Source of the DNA: Thermococcus gammatolerans EJ3
GTDB taxonomy: Archaea > Methanobacteriota_B > Thermococci > Thermococcales > Thermococcaceae
Direction: 5' to 3'
NCBI RefSeq assembly: GCF_000022365.1
Contig: NC_012804.1
Span: forward strand, 992,001-1,056,000
DNA length: 64,000 nt
The notes beneath the pieces were generated by a model. It made no database searches and was not told where the DNA came from. It saw nothing but the letters and a program-made list of their open reading frames with translations. The translations under genes and the position numbers were made by a program. The first letter of the stretch is position 1; the number at the start of each line of letters is the position of its first letter. Below are positions 17,163 through 25,163 of this stretch, piece after piece.

Positions 17163-18766
17163 TCCTCGGGGTTCACGACGGCCACGACGCCGGGGCGGTT
17201 CTGATAGACAGCGAGAGGATTTTCGCTGTCAACGAGGAGCGCCTAAACCGTGTCAAGAAGTACAGGGGCTTTCCAGAGCTCAGCATCAAAACCGTTCTCG
17301 AAATGGCTGGGGCAAGCCCAGAGGACGTTGAAGTAATAGCCGTTGCTGGAATTTTCAGGAAACAGAAGCGTCTCATCGAGCTTGAGGAGAGGCTGAAGGC
17401 CATCTTGGGCCCGGAGTTCAAGAGGAAAGTACTCTTCGTCGAGCACCACTTAGCTCATTCCGCATCAGCTTACTACACCTCTGGCTGGCGCGAGGCTTTA
17501 GCGGTTAGCATAGACGCGGCTGGAGACGGCCTGAGCTCCTCGATTTACGTGGCGAGGGGCGGCGAGATGATTAGGATAGCTCAGAGCACCTACATTGACT
17601 CCCTCGGCGACTTCTACGCCTCGGTTACGGAGCTTTTAGGATTTAAGCCGATGCGCCACGAGGGGAAGGTGATGAGCTTAGCGGCCTACGGGCGGCCGAG
17701 CTACGACCTGAGCGCGATAATCGAGCTCAACGGGCTGAGCTTTGAGAACCACCTCAAGGTAATCGGCGTTGAAGCAACTAAAAAGCTGGCCGAGTTCTTC
17801 AGGTATCCCTTAAGGCACGCAAGGGACATCGCCATGAGGATGAAGAGGGGCGACCTCGACGGGAAGCTCCAGAGGAAGGCCATCGAGATAGCGGCGAGCG
17901 CGCAGAAACACCTTGAGAAGCTCCTCGAGGAGCTCGGCGTTAAGCTCCGCTCTAGGGGCCTTCCTTTAGCTTACGCAGGTGGTGTGGCCCAAAACGTCAA
18001 GGCCAACGCGGTTTTGAGAAAAATCTTCGGGGACGATAACCTGTGGGTCTTCCCCGCGATGGACGACGGGGGATTAGCGTTTGGCGCGGCAATCTTCGCC
18101 AAAGCCCAGCTCGAGAGGCTCGACGGAAAATGGAAGCCCTTCAAGCTTGAACACGTCTACCTTGGCCCGTCCTACGATAAGGCGTACATTGAGGAGTTTC
18201 TGAGGAAAGAGAGTCTCGAGTTTGAGGAGGTTGACGAAAAGTTCGTTGTCGACGTTCTGAGCGAGGGGAAGCTCGTCGGCTTCTTCCAGGGGGCGATGGA
18301 GTTTGGGCCGAGGGCTTTAGGCAACCGCTCGATTCTGGCCAACCCATCCGACGAGAGCGTCAAGGAGCGGCTTAATCTGGCGCTCAAAAGGGACGTCTTC
18401 CAGCCCTTCGCGCCCTCTTTGCTCTGGGAGAAGGCCGGGGAATATCTCGAAGACCTTGGAGGCAGGCCGAACGAGTTCATGACGATGAGCTACACCGCGA
18501 GCGAGACCTTCAGAGAAATAGCTCCGGCTGTAATTCACGTGGACGGCACGACGAGGCCCCAGGCGGTGAGAAAAGAGGTGAATCCGAGCTACTACGAAGT
18601 CATTAAGACCTTCGAGAGGAGAACTGGCATCAGGGCTGTTCTGAACACGAGCTTCAACATGCACGGCGAGCCGATAGTCTGCTCGCCGGAGGACGCGCTG
18701 AGAACCTTTAGAAGGGCAGGGCTGGACGTTTTGGTCATTGATGGGTTTGCTATTGTGGGGCACTGA
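17159..18766 (+). CDS. NodU/CmcH-type carbamoyltransferase
   Basis: A 535-residue protein. The N-terminal ASKHA/Kae1-like domain starts ILGVHDGHDAGAVLID and contains the metal-binding EHHLAHSASAYYTS. The C-terminal domain has FGPRALGNRSILANP, the hallmark of the NodU/CmcH/TobZ O-carbamoyltransferases, which use carbamoyl phosphate and ATP to carbamoylate a hydroxyl of a sugar or other acceptor. The ATG at 17159 overlaps the ATPase stop (ATGA), with GGAGGTG 9 nt upstream; a longer frame from 17057 lies inside the ATPase. The acceptor is unknown. No HypF-type zinc-finger or acylphosphatase domains are present, so this is not the hydrogenase maturation enzyme. Confidence 0.88.
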   Translation: MILGVHDGHDAGAVLIDSERIFAVNEERLNRVKKYRGFPELSIKTVLEMAGASPEDVEVIAVAGIFRKQKRLIELEERLKAILGPEFKRKVLFVEHHLAHSASAYYTSGWREALAVSIDAAGDGLSSSIYVARGGEMIRIAQSTYIDSLGDFYASVTELLGFKPMRHEGKVMSLAAYGRPSYDLSAIIELNGLSFENHLKVIGVEATKKLAEFFRYPLRHARDIAMRMKRGDLDGKLQRKAIEIAASAQKHLEKLLEELGVKLRSRGLPLAYAGGVAQNVKANAVLRKIFGDDNLWVFPAMDDGGLAFGAAIFAKAQLERLDGKWKPFKLEHVYLGPSYDKAYIEEFLRKESLEFEEVDEKFVVDVLSEGKLVGFFQGAMEFGPRALGNRSILANPSDESVKERLNLALKRDVFQPFAPSLLWEKAGEYLEDLGGRPNEFMTMSYTASETFREIAPAVIHVDGTTRPQAVRKEVNPSYYEVIKTFERRTGIRAVLNTSFNMHGEPIVCSPEDALRTFRRAGLDVLVIDGFAIVGH

Positions 18767-18827
18767 AGAGTTCTCCTCTTTTGCATCACTCAGAATTGAC
18801 AAATTCAAGTCCAAACCCGATTAGTTA

Positions 18828-18837
18828 ACTTTTTAAA
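18828..18837 (+). promoter_or_regulatory. TATA box for the candidate K-turn RNA
   Basis: The AT-rich element ACTTTTTAAA is a good archaeal TATA box. A start site about 25 nt downstream would fall at roughly 18857-18861, exactly at the 5' arm of the stem described next. Confidence 0.5.
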
Positions 18838-18857
18838 CCCGCTCCTTAAGTTATGGA

Positions 18858-18917
18858 CGGAACTCGTGAGGTCCCCCCGAAAAAGGCGGGTTTCCCGCCC
18901 GAGGGGACCGAGGTTCG
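18858..18917 (+). ncRNA. Candidate structured RNA with a kink-turn, upstream of tuf
   Basis: A nested fold is visible. The outer stem GAACT (18860-18864) pairs with GGTTC (18912-18916). Then come a three-base bulge CGT (18865-18867) and GA (18868-18869) facing GA (18910-18911), the tandem sheared G.A arrangement of a kink-turn. A seven-pair stem GGTCCCC/GGGGACC (18870-18876 with 18903-18909) follows, and a GGCGGG-TTT-CCCGCC hairpin (18885-18899). The element is far GC-richer than its surroundings, is preceded by its own TATA box, and lies upstream of the separate tuf promoter. Kink-turns bind L7Ae. No ACA box or C/D boxes were found, so its class is unknown. It could also be a 3'-end stem-loop of the carbamoyltransferase mRNA. 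Confidence 0.55.
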
Positions 18918-18920
18918 AAA

Positions 18921-18970
18921 GATTTAAAAAGCCATCCTAGTCAACGAGACTAGACCAAAATATGGAGGTG
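18921..18970 (+). promoter_or_regulatory. tuf promoter and ribosome binding site
   Basis: TATA-like GATTTAAAAAG at 18921-18931 lies about 48 nt before the tuf ATG, and a strong GGAGGTG is at 18964-18970. This is separate from the TATA box at 18828-18837. Confidence 0.65.
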
Positions 18971-18977
18971 TTTGAAA

Positions 18978-20264
18978 ATGGCTAAGGAGAAGCCGCACGT
19001 TAATATAGTCTTTATAGGCCACGTCGACCACGGAAAGAGCACCACCATCGGAAGACTGCTCTTCGACACCGCCAACATTCCGGAGAACATCATCAAGAAG
19101 TTCGAGGAGATGGGTGAGAAGGGCAAGTCCTTCAAGTTCGCTTGGGTCATGGACAGGCTCAAGGAGGAGCGCGAGAGGGGTATCACCATTGACGTCGCCC
19201 ACACCAAGTTCGAGACCCCGCACAGGTACATCACCATCATCGACGCTCCGGGTCACAGGGACTTCGTTAAGAACATGATCACCGGTGCCAGCCAGGCCGA
19301 CGCCGCCGTTCTCGTCGTCGCCGCCACCGACGGTGTCATGCCGCAGACCAAGGAGCACGCCTTCCTTGCCAGGACTCTCGGTATCAACCACATAATCGTC
19401 GCTATCAACAAGATGGACATGGTGAACTACGACCAGAAGGTCTTCGAGAAGGTCAAGGCCCAGGTTGAGAAGCTCCTCAAGATGCTCGGCTACAAGGACT
19501 TCCCGGTCATCCCGATCAGCGCTTGGGAGGGCGACAACGTCGTTAAGAAGAGCGACAAGATGCCCTGGTACAAGGGTCCGACCCTCATCGAGGCCCTCGA
19601 CCAGATACCCGAGCCGCCGAAGCCGATCGACAAGCCGCTCCGCATTCCGATCCAGGACGTCTACTCCATCAAGGGTGTCGGTACCGTCCCGGTTGGCCGT
19701 GTCGAAACCGGCGTCCTCCGCGTCGGTGACGTCGTTATCTTCGAGCCTGCCAGCACGATCTTCCACAAGCCCATCCAGGGTGAGGTTAAGTCCATCGAGA
19801 TGCACCACGAGCCCCTCCAGGAGGCTTACCCCGGCGACAACATCGGATTCAACGTTCGTGGCGTTGGTAAGAACGACATAAAGCGCGGTGACGTTGCCGG
19901 ACACACCACCAACCCACCGACCGTCGTCAGGCCGAAGGACACCTTCAAGGCCCAGATCATCGTCCTCAACCACCCGACTGCCATCACCGTCGGATACACC
20001 CCGGTGCTTCACGCCCACACCACCCAGGTCGCCGTCAGGTTCGAGCAGCTCCTGGCCAAGCTCGACCCGAGGACCGGTAACATCGTCGAGGAGAACCCGC
20101 AGTTCATCAAGACCGGTGACTCAGCCATCGTCATCCTCAGGCCGACCAAGGCTATGGTCATCGAGCCGGTCAAGGAGATCCCGCAGATGGGTCGCTTTGC
20201 CATCCGTGACATGGGCCAGACCGTTGCTGCCGGTATGGTTATCTCCATCCAGAAGGCCGAGTGA
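18978..20264 (+). CDS. tuf: Translation elongation factor EF-1 alpha
   Basis: A 428-residue GTPase that delivers aminoacyl-tRNA to the ribosome. GTP-binding motifs are G1 [10 protein letters not shown]2 region [17 protein letters not shown]3 DAPGHRDF and G4 NKMD, followed by the two beta-barrel domains. The start is ATG 18978, 7 nt after GGAGGTG; TTG 18972 in the same frame is not needed. Codon choice is extremely biased toward C-ending codons, as expected of one of the most highly expressed genes. It is followed by rps10 and tRNA-Ser, the conserved end of the archaeal str operon. Confidence 0.98.
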   Translation: MAKEKPHVNIVFIGHVDHGKSTTIGRLLFDTANIPENIIKKFEEMGEKGKSFKFAWVMDRLKEERERGITIDVAHTKFETPHRYITIIDAPGHRDFVKNMITGASQADAAVLVVAATDGVMPQTKEHAFLARTLGINHIIVAINKMDMVNYDQKVFEKVKAQVEKLLKMLGYKDFPVIPISAWEGDNVVKKSDKMPWYKGPTLIEALDQIPEPPKPIDKPLRIPIQDVYSIKGVGTVPVGRVETGVLRVGDVVIFEPASTIFHKPIQGEVKSIEMHHEPLQEAYPGDNIGFNVRGVGKNDIKRGDVAGHTTNPPTVVRPKDTFKAQIIVLNHPTAITVGYTPVLHAHTTQVAVRFEQLLAKLDPRTGNIVEENPQFIKTGDSAIVILRPTKAMVIEPVKEIPQMGRFAIRDMGQTVAAGMVISIQKAE

Positions 20265-20314
20265 AGGCCTTCTCTGACTTTTCCTATACTCCTTAACTTT
20301 TAGGAGGGACGGAA

Positions 20315-20623
20315 ATGCAGAAGGCAAGGATTAAGCTCGCGAGCACGAACATCAAGGCCCTCAACGAGGTCACCGACCAGATTAAACAGATCGCCGAGAG
20401 GACCGGCGTCAGGATGAGTGGCCCGATACCGCTCCCGACCAAGAGGATAAGGATCACCACCAGGAAGAGCCCGGACGGAGAGGGTACAGCTACCTTTGAC
20501 CGCTTTGAGCTCCGTGTTCACAAGAGGCTCGTGGACATCGAGGCCGACGAGAGGGCCATGCGCCAGATTATGCGCATCCGCGTTCCTGAAGATGTTACCA
20601 TTGAGATCGAGCTCATCTCCTGA
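20315..20623 (+). CDS. rps10: 30S ribosomal protein S10
   Basis: A 102-residue protein beginning [32 protein letters not shown], with [40 protein letters not shown] typical of archaeal uS10, which sits in the head of the small subunit. A GGAGGGACGG ribosome binding site precedes the ATG. It lies 50 nt after tuf, probably in one transcript, and 12 nt before tRNA-Ser. Confidence 0.98.
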   Translation: MQKARIKLASTNIKALNEVTDQIKQIAERTGVRMSGPIPLPTKRIRITTRKSPDGEGTATFDRFELRVHKRLVDIEADERAMRQIMRIRVPEDVTIEIELIS

Positions 20624-20635
20624 TTTCCTTTATGC

Positions 20636-20722
20636 GCCGGGGTAGCCTAGCCTGGGAAGGCGCGGGCCTGGAGAGTCCGTGGGCGTTAGCCCGCCAGGGT
20701 TCAAATCCCTGCCCCGGCGCCA
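20636..20722 (+). tRNA. tRNA-Ser (anticodon GGA)
   Basis: An 87-nt cloverleaf with the long variable arm of a serine tRNA. The acceptor stem GCCGGGG (20636-20642) pairs with CCCCGGC (20712-20718), followed by discriminator G and an encoded CCA. The anticodon stem CGGGC/GTCCG encloses the loop CTGGAGA, giving anticodon GGA, which reads UCU and UCC. The T arm is CAGGG-TTCAAAT-CCCTG. No intron was seen. It is probably co-transcribed with tuf and rps10. Confidence 0.97.
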
Positions 20723-20846
20723 AACTCCTTCTCCCCCGCCTGTATGGACTTTTGATACTTTGCATTGTGTCATAAATTGTCCATTGTTGACTTTTTCCGG
20801 GTTGTGGGGAATTTGATCGCTCATTGGTGCTCTTAAAATTATTTCC

Positions 20847-20873
20847 GGTCTTTGCTTTACAAATGGAAAGACC
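20847..20873. repeat. Inverted repeat GGTCTTT...AAAGACC upstream of the aminotransferase promoter
   Basis: Perfect 7-bp arms at 20847-20853 and 20867-20873 with a 13-base spacer, about 25 bp upstream of the TATA-like agtttataaccc (20897-20908). It may be an activator or regulator site. The rest of the AT-rich gap 20723-20972 shows nothing else clear. Confidence 0.3.
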
Positions 20874-20972
20874 AGGTCGCCTTTTTGAAGAAAAAGTTTA
20901 TAACCCTTGGAGCCGAGGAATCTATGTACAGCTCCGTACTAATGAACTTGAATGATCATTGAGGTGGTGGGT

Positions 20973-22223
20973 ATGCACAAAAAACTTGAAAAAAAGCTCG
21001 CGTCCGAGCCCCTCAACTTTGAGTCCTTCTTCTCCGAGAAGGCACTCCAGATGAAGGCCTCGGAGATTAGGGAGCTTCTCAAGCTCGTCGAGACGAGCGA
21101 TGTTATCAGCTTAGCGGGTGGATTGCCGGCCCCCGAGACATTTCCAGTTGATGTCATCAAGAAGATTGCCCAAGAGGTTCTTACGGAACACGCAGACAAG
21201 GCCCTGCAGTACGGAACGACGAAGGGTTTCACCCCCCTCCGCCTGGCACTCGCGAGGTGGATGGAGAAGCGCTACGGAATTCCGATGAGCAAGGTCGAGA
21301 TAATGATAGTGGCGGGCTCACAGCAGGCCCTCGACCTCATCGGGAGGGTCTTCATAAACCCCGGCGACGTCGTCATAGTTGAGGCCCCGACCTATCTTGC
21401 CGCGTTAAACGCCTTCAAGTACTACGAGCCCGAGTTCGTGAGCATTCCAATGGACCACGACGGAATGAGGATTGACATCCTCGAGGAGAAGCTTGAGGAG
21501 CTGAAGAAGGAAGGAAAGCGTGTTAAGTTCGTCTACACCGTTTCAACCTTCCAGAACCCGATGGGTGTCACGATGAGTCTCGAGAGGAGAAAGAAACTCA
21601 TAGAGCTCGCCAAGGAGTACGACTTCCTCATCGTCGAGGACAACCCCTACAGCGAACTCCGCTACTCGGGCGAGCCGATTCCGCCAATAAAGCACTACGA
21701 CGACGAGGGCAGGGTTATCTACCTCGGGACGTTCTCAAAGATATTCGCCCCTGGCTTCCGCCTCGGATGGGTTTCAGCCCACCCGCACTTCATAAGGAAG
21801 ATGGAGATAGCGAAGCAGGCCGTTGACCTCTGTGCAAACCCCTTCGGTCAGGTTATAGCGTGGAAGTACGTCGAGGAGGGCCATCTCGATGAACACATAC
21901 CAAAGATAATCGAGTTCTACAGGCCGCGCAGAGATGCAATGCTTGAGGCCCTCGAGGAGTTCATGCCCGATGGAGTTGAGTGGACCAGACCAGACGGAGG
22001 AATGTTTGTCTGGGTCACCCTGCCGGAAGGAATAGACACCAAGCTCATGATGGAGAAGGCCGTCGCCAAGGGCGTCGCCTACGTCCCGGGTGAGGCCTTC
22101 TTCGCTCACCGCGACGTCAAGAACACCCTCAGGCTGAACTTCACTTACGTTCCTGAGGACACCATCAGGGAAGGTGTCAAGAGGCTCGCAGAGACCATTG
22201 AGGAAGAGCTCAGAAAAGTCTGA
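20973..22223 (+). CDS. PLP-dependent class I aminotransferase (aromatic/kynurenine/2-aminoadipate type)
   Basis: A 416-residue fold-type I aminotransferase. Visible motifs include SLAGGLPAPETFPV, LQYGTTKGFTPLRLALARW, EDNPYSELRYSGEP (Asp and Tyr contacting PLP), the Schiff-base Lys in LGTFSKIFAPGFRLGW, and the C-terminal Arg in LRLNFTYV. It strongly resembles the P. horikoshii kynurenine / T. litoralis multisubstrate aminotransferases, which transfer amino groups from aromatic amino acids or 2-aminoadipate to 2-oxoglutarate. The start is ATG 20973 because GAGGTGGTG is directly upstream. It is monocistronic with its own TATA box. Confidence 0.9.
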   Translation: MHKKLEKKLASEPLNFESFFSEKALQMKASEIRELLKLVETSDVISLAGGLPAPETFPVDVIKKIAQEVLTEHADKALQYGTTKGFTPLRLALARWMEKRYGIPMSKVEIMIVAGSQQALDLIGRVFINPGDVVIVEAPTYLAALNAFKYYEPEFVSIPMDHDGMRIDILEEKLEELKKEGKRVKFVYTVSTFQNPMGVTMSLERRKKLIELAKEYDFLIVEDNPYSELRYSGEPIPPIKHYDDEGRVIYLGTFSKIFAPGFRLGWVSAHPHFIRKMEIAKQAVDLCANPFGQVIAWKYVEEGHLDEHIPKIIEFYRPRRDAMLEALEEFMPDGVEWTRPDGGMFVWVTLPEGIDTKLMMEKAVAKGVAYVPGEAFFAHRDVKNTLRLNFTYVPEDTIREGVKRLAETIEEELRKV

Positions 22224-22280
22224 GCCCTCCAGAACTTTTTTATAACCCCTTTCTCTTTTGTAGTCCTGTGGGTGGTGCTT

Positions 22281-23045
22281 ATGAAACCTGTGATCGTGAT
22301 AATAGCGGGCAGTTTCAACGACATTAAATCAAAATGGATCCTCCATCACTCGCAGGCAATTAGCCGCGCCGGAGGGATCCCGGTGATATACACTGCCCTC
22401 GGTGATCCCGGGGACGTCGTTGAGATAGCGGATGGGATCCTGCTAACCGAGGGGCCGGACATACACCCCTATTTCTACGGTGATGACCCCTCCCCGAGCA
22501 TTAAGAACGTCGATTATAGCAGGGACAAGTTTGAGATAGAGCTCTTCCGCCGAGCCCGAAGCAGGGATATTCCGGTTCTCGGTGTGGGCAGGGGAATGCA
22601 GATTATGAACGTAGCGACCAATGGAACTCTCTATCAGGATCTTCAGAGGGAGATTCCCAAGGCGATAAAGCACGATTGGGATCCACTGACTGTGGATCCG
22701 GGCCAGAGACTTCACAGCATAAGGCTGAAAACGTCTTCAAAGCTTTATGATATTCTCAAAGATAGACTGGACGTTGCCAGCACCAACGAGGTGTTCATCC
22801 ACGTCAACAGCTTTCACCACCAGGGTATAAAACGGGTTGGGGAAGGATTTAGGGCCGTGGCGTTTTCAATAGACGGCATCGCAGAGGCCGTTGAATCCGA
22901 CGAGGGCTTTTACATAGGGGTTCAGTGGAACCCCCAGTTCCTCCCCGAGATGATCTCTCTCTACGAGGCCTTCGTCAAGGCGGCAAAGGAAAGCCAGAAG
23001 AGGAGAATCGAGAGGGAACAGATTGAGGTTGAGGCCGAAGGTTAA
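22281..23045 (+). CDS. PuuD-like glutamine amidotransferase-fold protein lacking the catalytic triad
   Basis: A 254-residue protein of the peptidase C26 / gamma-glutamyl-GABA hydrolase family (class I amidotransferase fold). The framework is kept: LTEGPDIHPYFYG near residues 55-67, GVGRGMQIMN around 101-110, VNSFHHQGIKRVGEGFRAVAFS, and GVQWNPQF near the end. In active members the nucleophile is the Cys of GxCRGxQ and the His and Glu lie in QWHPE. Here they read Gly103, Asn217 and Gln219, so all three catalytic residues are replaced. The enzyme is therefore probably inactive and may bind a glutamyl ligand or protein. The ATG at 22281 follows GGTGGTG. The stop overlaps the convergent radical SAM gene by 4 nt. 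Confidence 0.85.
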   Translation: MKPVIVIIAGSFNDIKSKWILHHSQAISRAGGIPVIYTALGDPGDVVEIADGILLTEGPDIHPYFYGDDPSPSIKNVDYSRDKFEIELFRRARSRDIPVLGVGRGMQIMNVATNGTLYQDLQREIPKAIKHDWDPLTVDPGQRLHSIRLKTSSKLYDILKDRLDVASTNEVFIHVNSFHHQGIKRVGEGFRAVAFSIDGIAEAVESDEGFYIGVQWNPQFLPEMISLYEAFVKAAKESQKRRIEREQIEVEAEG

Positions 23046-23884
23046 GGAACCAGATGAGATCCATCGCAGCTCGGGTACGAGTGATAACCTTCCCTGCATG
23101 AGCCAAAGGTCATTCCCCTCTTTGTTATCTCCCTCTCAGCCTTCCTGAGGATCTCGAATCTAACCTCCCGTGGCAAATAGTGGTAACCTCCGATCCGCTC
23201 ACCTCTCTCGTAGAGGGGCCACAACTTCTCCATAAGGTCTGGGAACTTGGCGAACATCCTCCTCTTTGAATCTGGCCTCAGTTTGAGTGTGGAGACAGTG
23301 ACATGACTGACAAAATTCAGGGCCTCGACAGTTTTTTCAAAATCATCCCATGTGTAGAAGGGAATTATTGGATCTATTCTTGCGTAGACGGGGATTCCGG
23401 CCTTTTTGGCTTTTTTGAGGGCCCTTATCCTCTCCTTCGGGGAGGGAGCATTGGGCTCGAGGAGCCTTGCCTTCCTTTCATCAACTGTCGTCACGGTAAT
23501 TCCAACTGCACAGCGGAGCTCGCTCAAAACGTCTATATCGCGCTCAAAGATGTCGGATTTCGTCAGGAGCAAACAGCGGACGTCATAGCGCCTGAAGAGC
23601 TCAAGAACCTTCCGAGTTATTCCGAGCTCGCGTTCGATGGTTGGGTACGGGTCTGAGGAGTAGGAGAGGGCTATGATGTGGCGCCCATCGAACTTTCTGA
23701 GCTCGCGCTCCAGCTTTGGTAGGAGGTTCTCCTTGGTTCTGACACGGAAAGCGTTGGGAATATAGCTCGTTATGTAACAGTAAACACACGCGTGGTCGCA
23801 ACCCGTGTAGACGTTCAGGGTGTACTTGAAGGGGCAGGTGCAGAGCTTGGACTTCCATGGGTCGAAGGGACGGATGTAGCTCAT
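23042..23884 (-). CDS. Radical SAM protein, spore photoproduct lyase-like family
   Basis: A 280-residue radical SAM enzyme. The [4Fe-4S] cluster motif CDHACVYCY (C-x3-C-x2-C) lies near residue 30, followed by a beta/alpha barrel with ALSYSSDPYPTIERELGITRKVLELF, VGITVTTVDE and ARIDPIIPF. This is the SplB-like group often annotated as DNA repair photolyase. Residues outside the core (SCREGYHSYPSCDG at the C-terminus) could bind a second metal. The substrate is unknown. It is divergent from the OsmC gene, and their upstream regions share one short AT element, so the two promoters may interfere. Confidence 0.85.
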   Translation of the reverse strand: MSYIRPFDPWKSKLCTCPFKYTLNVYTGCDHACVYCYITSYIPNAFRVRTKENLLPKLERELRKFDGRHIIALSYSSDPYPTIERELGITRKVLELFRRYDVRCLLLTKSDIFERDIDVLSELRCAVGITVTTVDERKARLLEPNAPSPKERIRALKKAKKAGIPVYARIDPIIPFYTWDDFEKTVEALNFVSHVTVSTLKLRPDSKRRMFAKFPDLMEKLWPLYERGERIGGYHYLPREVRFEILRKAEREITKRGMTFGSCREGYHSYPSCDGSHLVP

Positions 23885-23942
23885 GGTTGGGAATACGAAA
23901 ACACCTTAAAACCCCTATCGATACCACTACGGTGATACTGGA

Positions 23943-24353
23943 ATGAGCGGACCTGTTAAGGGAAGGGTCGAGTGGTTCAGGGATTACCAGTTCATCGGCA
24001 GAATAGAGGGCGACAAATGTTCCGTGATTCTAGGGGAAGGGGGTATAAGCCCCATGAAGCTTCTTCTCCTGAGTGTCGCTGGCTGTACTGCCTACGACGT
24101 GGTTATGATCCTCAAGAAGATGCGCGAACCTATCGAGGGCCTGGAGGTTGAGATCTCCGGTGAGAGAAGTGAGGAACACCCGAAGGTTTACCGCCGGGTT
24201 CACCTGCACTACCGCATTCACGGCAACGTGAGGGAGGAAAAGGCGAAGAGAGCCATAGAGCTCAGCCAGGACAAGTACTGCTCAGCCTCTGCCCATATGA
24301 AGCTCAGCGGTGCGGAGGTCACGTACTCCCTTGAGATCATCCCGGGGCGGTAG
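23943..24353 (+). CDS. OsmC family protein
   Basis: A 136-residue OsmC/Ohr-fold protein. It has the two redox Cys positions of the family, C48 (SVAGCTAYDV) and C113 (KYCSASAHMK), and the N-terminal beta sheet (GRVEWFRDYQFIGRI). Ohr/OsmC proteins reduce organic or fatty-acid hydroperoxides as dimers. The spacing matches the shorter YhfA-like archaeal forms, so peroxidase activity is plausible but not certain. GGTGATACTGG precedes the ATG. Its promoter overlaps that of the divergent radical SAM gene. Confidence 0.85.
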   Translation: MSGPVKGRVEWFRDYQFIGRIEGDKCSVILGEGGISPMKLLLLSVAGCTAYDVVMILKKMREPIEGLEVEISGERSEEHPKVYRRVHLHYRIHGNVREEKAKRAIELSQDKYCSASAHMKLSGAEVTYSLEIIPGR

Positions 24354-24393
24354 ATTTTTAAGTTCCCACCTTATCCGGGGCCGGTGAAGTTTC

Positions 24394-25035
24394 ATGATTG
24401 AGCTCCTCAAGACGTTCGTGATCCTGTACGGTGGTCTCTTTGCGATAACGAACCCCGTTGGAGCGGTTCCAGTGTTCCTCAGCGTCACCCATGATCTCTC
24501 GTGGAGGGAAAGAAGGGAAATAGCCACTAAGTCTGCCGTAACCGTCGTGGTAACCCTTATAATCTTCGCCCTCATAGGCCAGTGGATATTCCGGTTCTTT
24601 GGGTCGACGACCGACGCCTTCGCTATAGCAGGGGGCATACTCCTCTTCAGGATGGCAATGGAGATGCTCTCGGGAAAGCTGTCGTCGGTTAAGATAAGCA
24701 GGGACGACACCGAAGAGCTGGACGATGAAACGGTAACCCTTGAAGAGGTGGCGGTGATTCCCCTCGCAATTCCCCTGATCTCCGGCCCGGGTGCCATAAC
24801 TACGGTTATGCTCTACATGGCGAACACGAATACAATGACCGAGCGAGCGGTGCTGATCCTCGTTATACTCGCCATCGGCATGACGGTGTGGGCCACCCTA
24901 TGTTCGGCCAACAGGATAAAGCGCGCCCTCGGCCGTGTGGGCATCAAAGTTATGACGAGGATGATGGGCCTCATACTCACGTCGATGGCAGTTCAGATGA
25001 TAATCAACGGGATCAAGGGGGCTTTTGGACTGTGA
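24394..25035 (+). CDS. snatA: MarC-family membrane transporter (SnatA-like neutral amino acid transporter)
   Basis: A 213-residue protein with six predicted membrane helices. It has the MarC/SnatA signatures FAITNPVGAVPVFLSVT in the first helix pair and the matching AIPLISGPGAITTVML in the second half, each with an NP or GP helix break. SnatA from Thermococcus sp. KS-1 is a characterised member that takes up glycine, alanine and other small neutral amino acids, so an amino acid role is likely here. A charged cytoplasmic loop (KISRDDTEELDDETVTLEE) separates the halves. It has its own short promoter gap and GGTGAAG site. Confidence 0.88.
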   Translation: MIELLKTFVILYGGLFAITNPVGAVPVFLSVTHDLSWRERREIATKSAVTVVVTLIIFALIGQWIFRFFGSTTDAFAIAGGILLFRMAMEMLSGKLSSVKISRDDTEELDDETVTLEEVAVIPLAIPLISGPGAITTVMLYMANTNTMTERAVLILVILAIGMTVWATLCSANRIKRALGRVGIKVMTRMMGLILTSMAVQMIINGIKGAFGL

Positions 25036-25129
25036 GCTCCCCGGGTTGATAAAAAATGTCCCTCCTACTGGTTTTTGAATTTACCCTCCTCTAAGAGAGA
25101 AATCCTTAAATACCATAAATGCGGAACCT

Positions 25130-25152
25130 AACACGACAACATTAGCCGTGTT
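25130..25152. promoter_or_regulatory. Inverted repeat AACACG...CGTGTT at the start site of the exported-protein operon
   Basis: The 6-bp arms at 25130-25135 and 25147-25152 lie about 25 nt downstream of the TATA-like ccttaaatacc (25104-25114), so they cover the probable transcription start. This could be an operator or a leader hairpin. Confidence 0.35.
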
Positions 25153-25163
25153 GGGGGATCTCA

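Noticed and set aside
18924-20018. Antisense open frame of 364 codons opposite tuf
   Set aside because: Shadow of the highly biased tuf codons; its composition (Val, Asp, Leu) is an artefact of the complementary strand.
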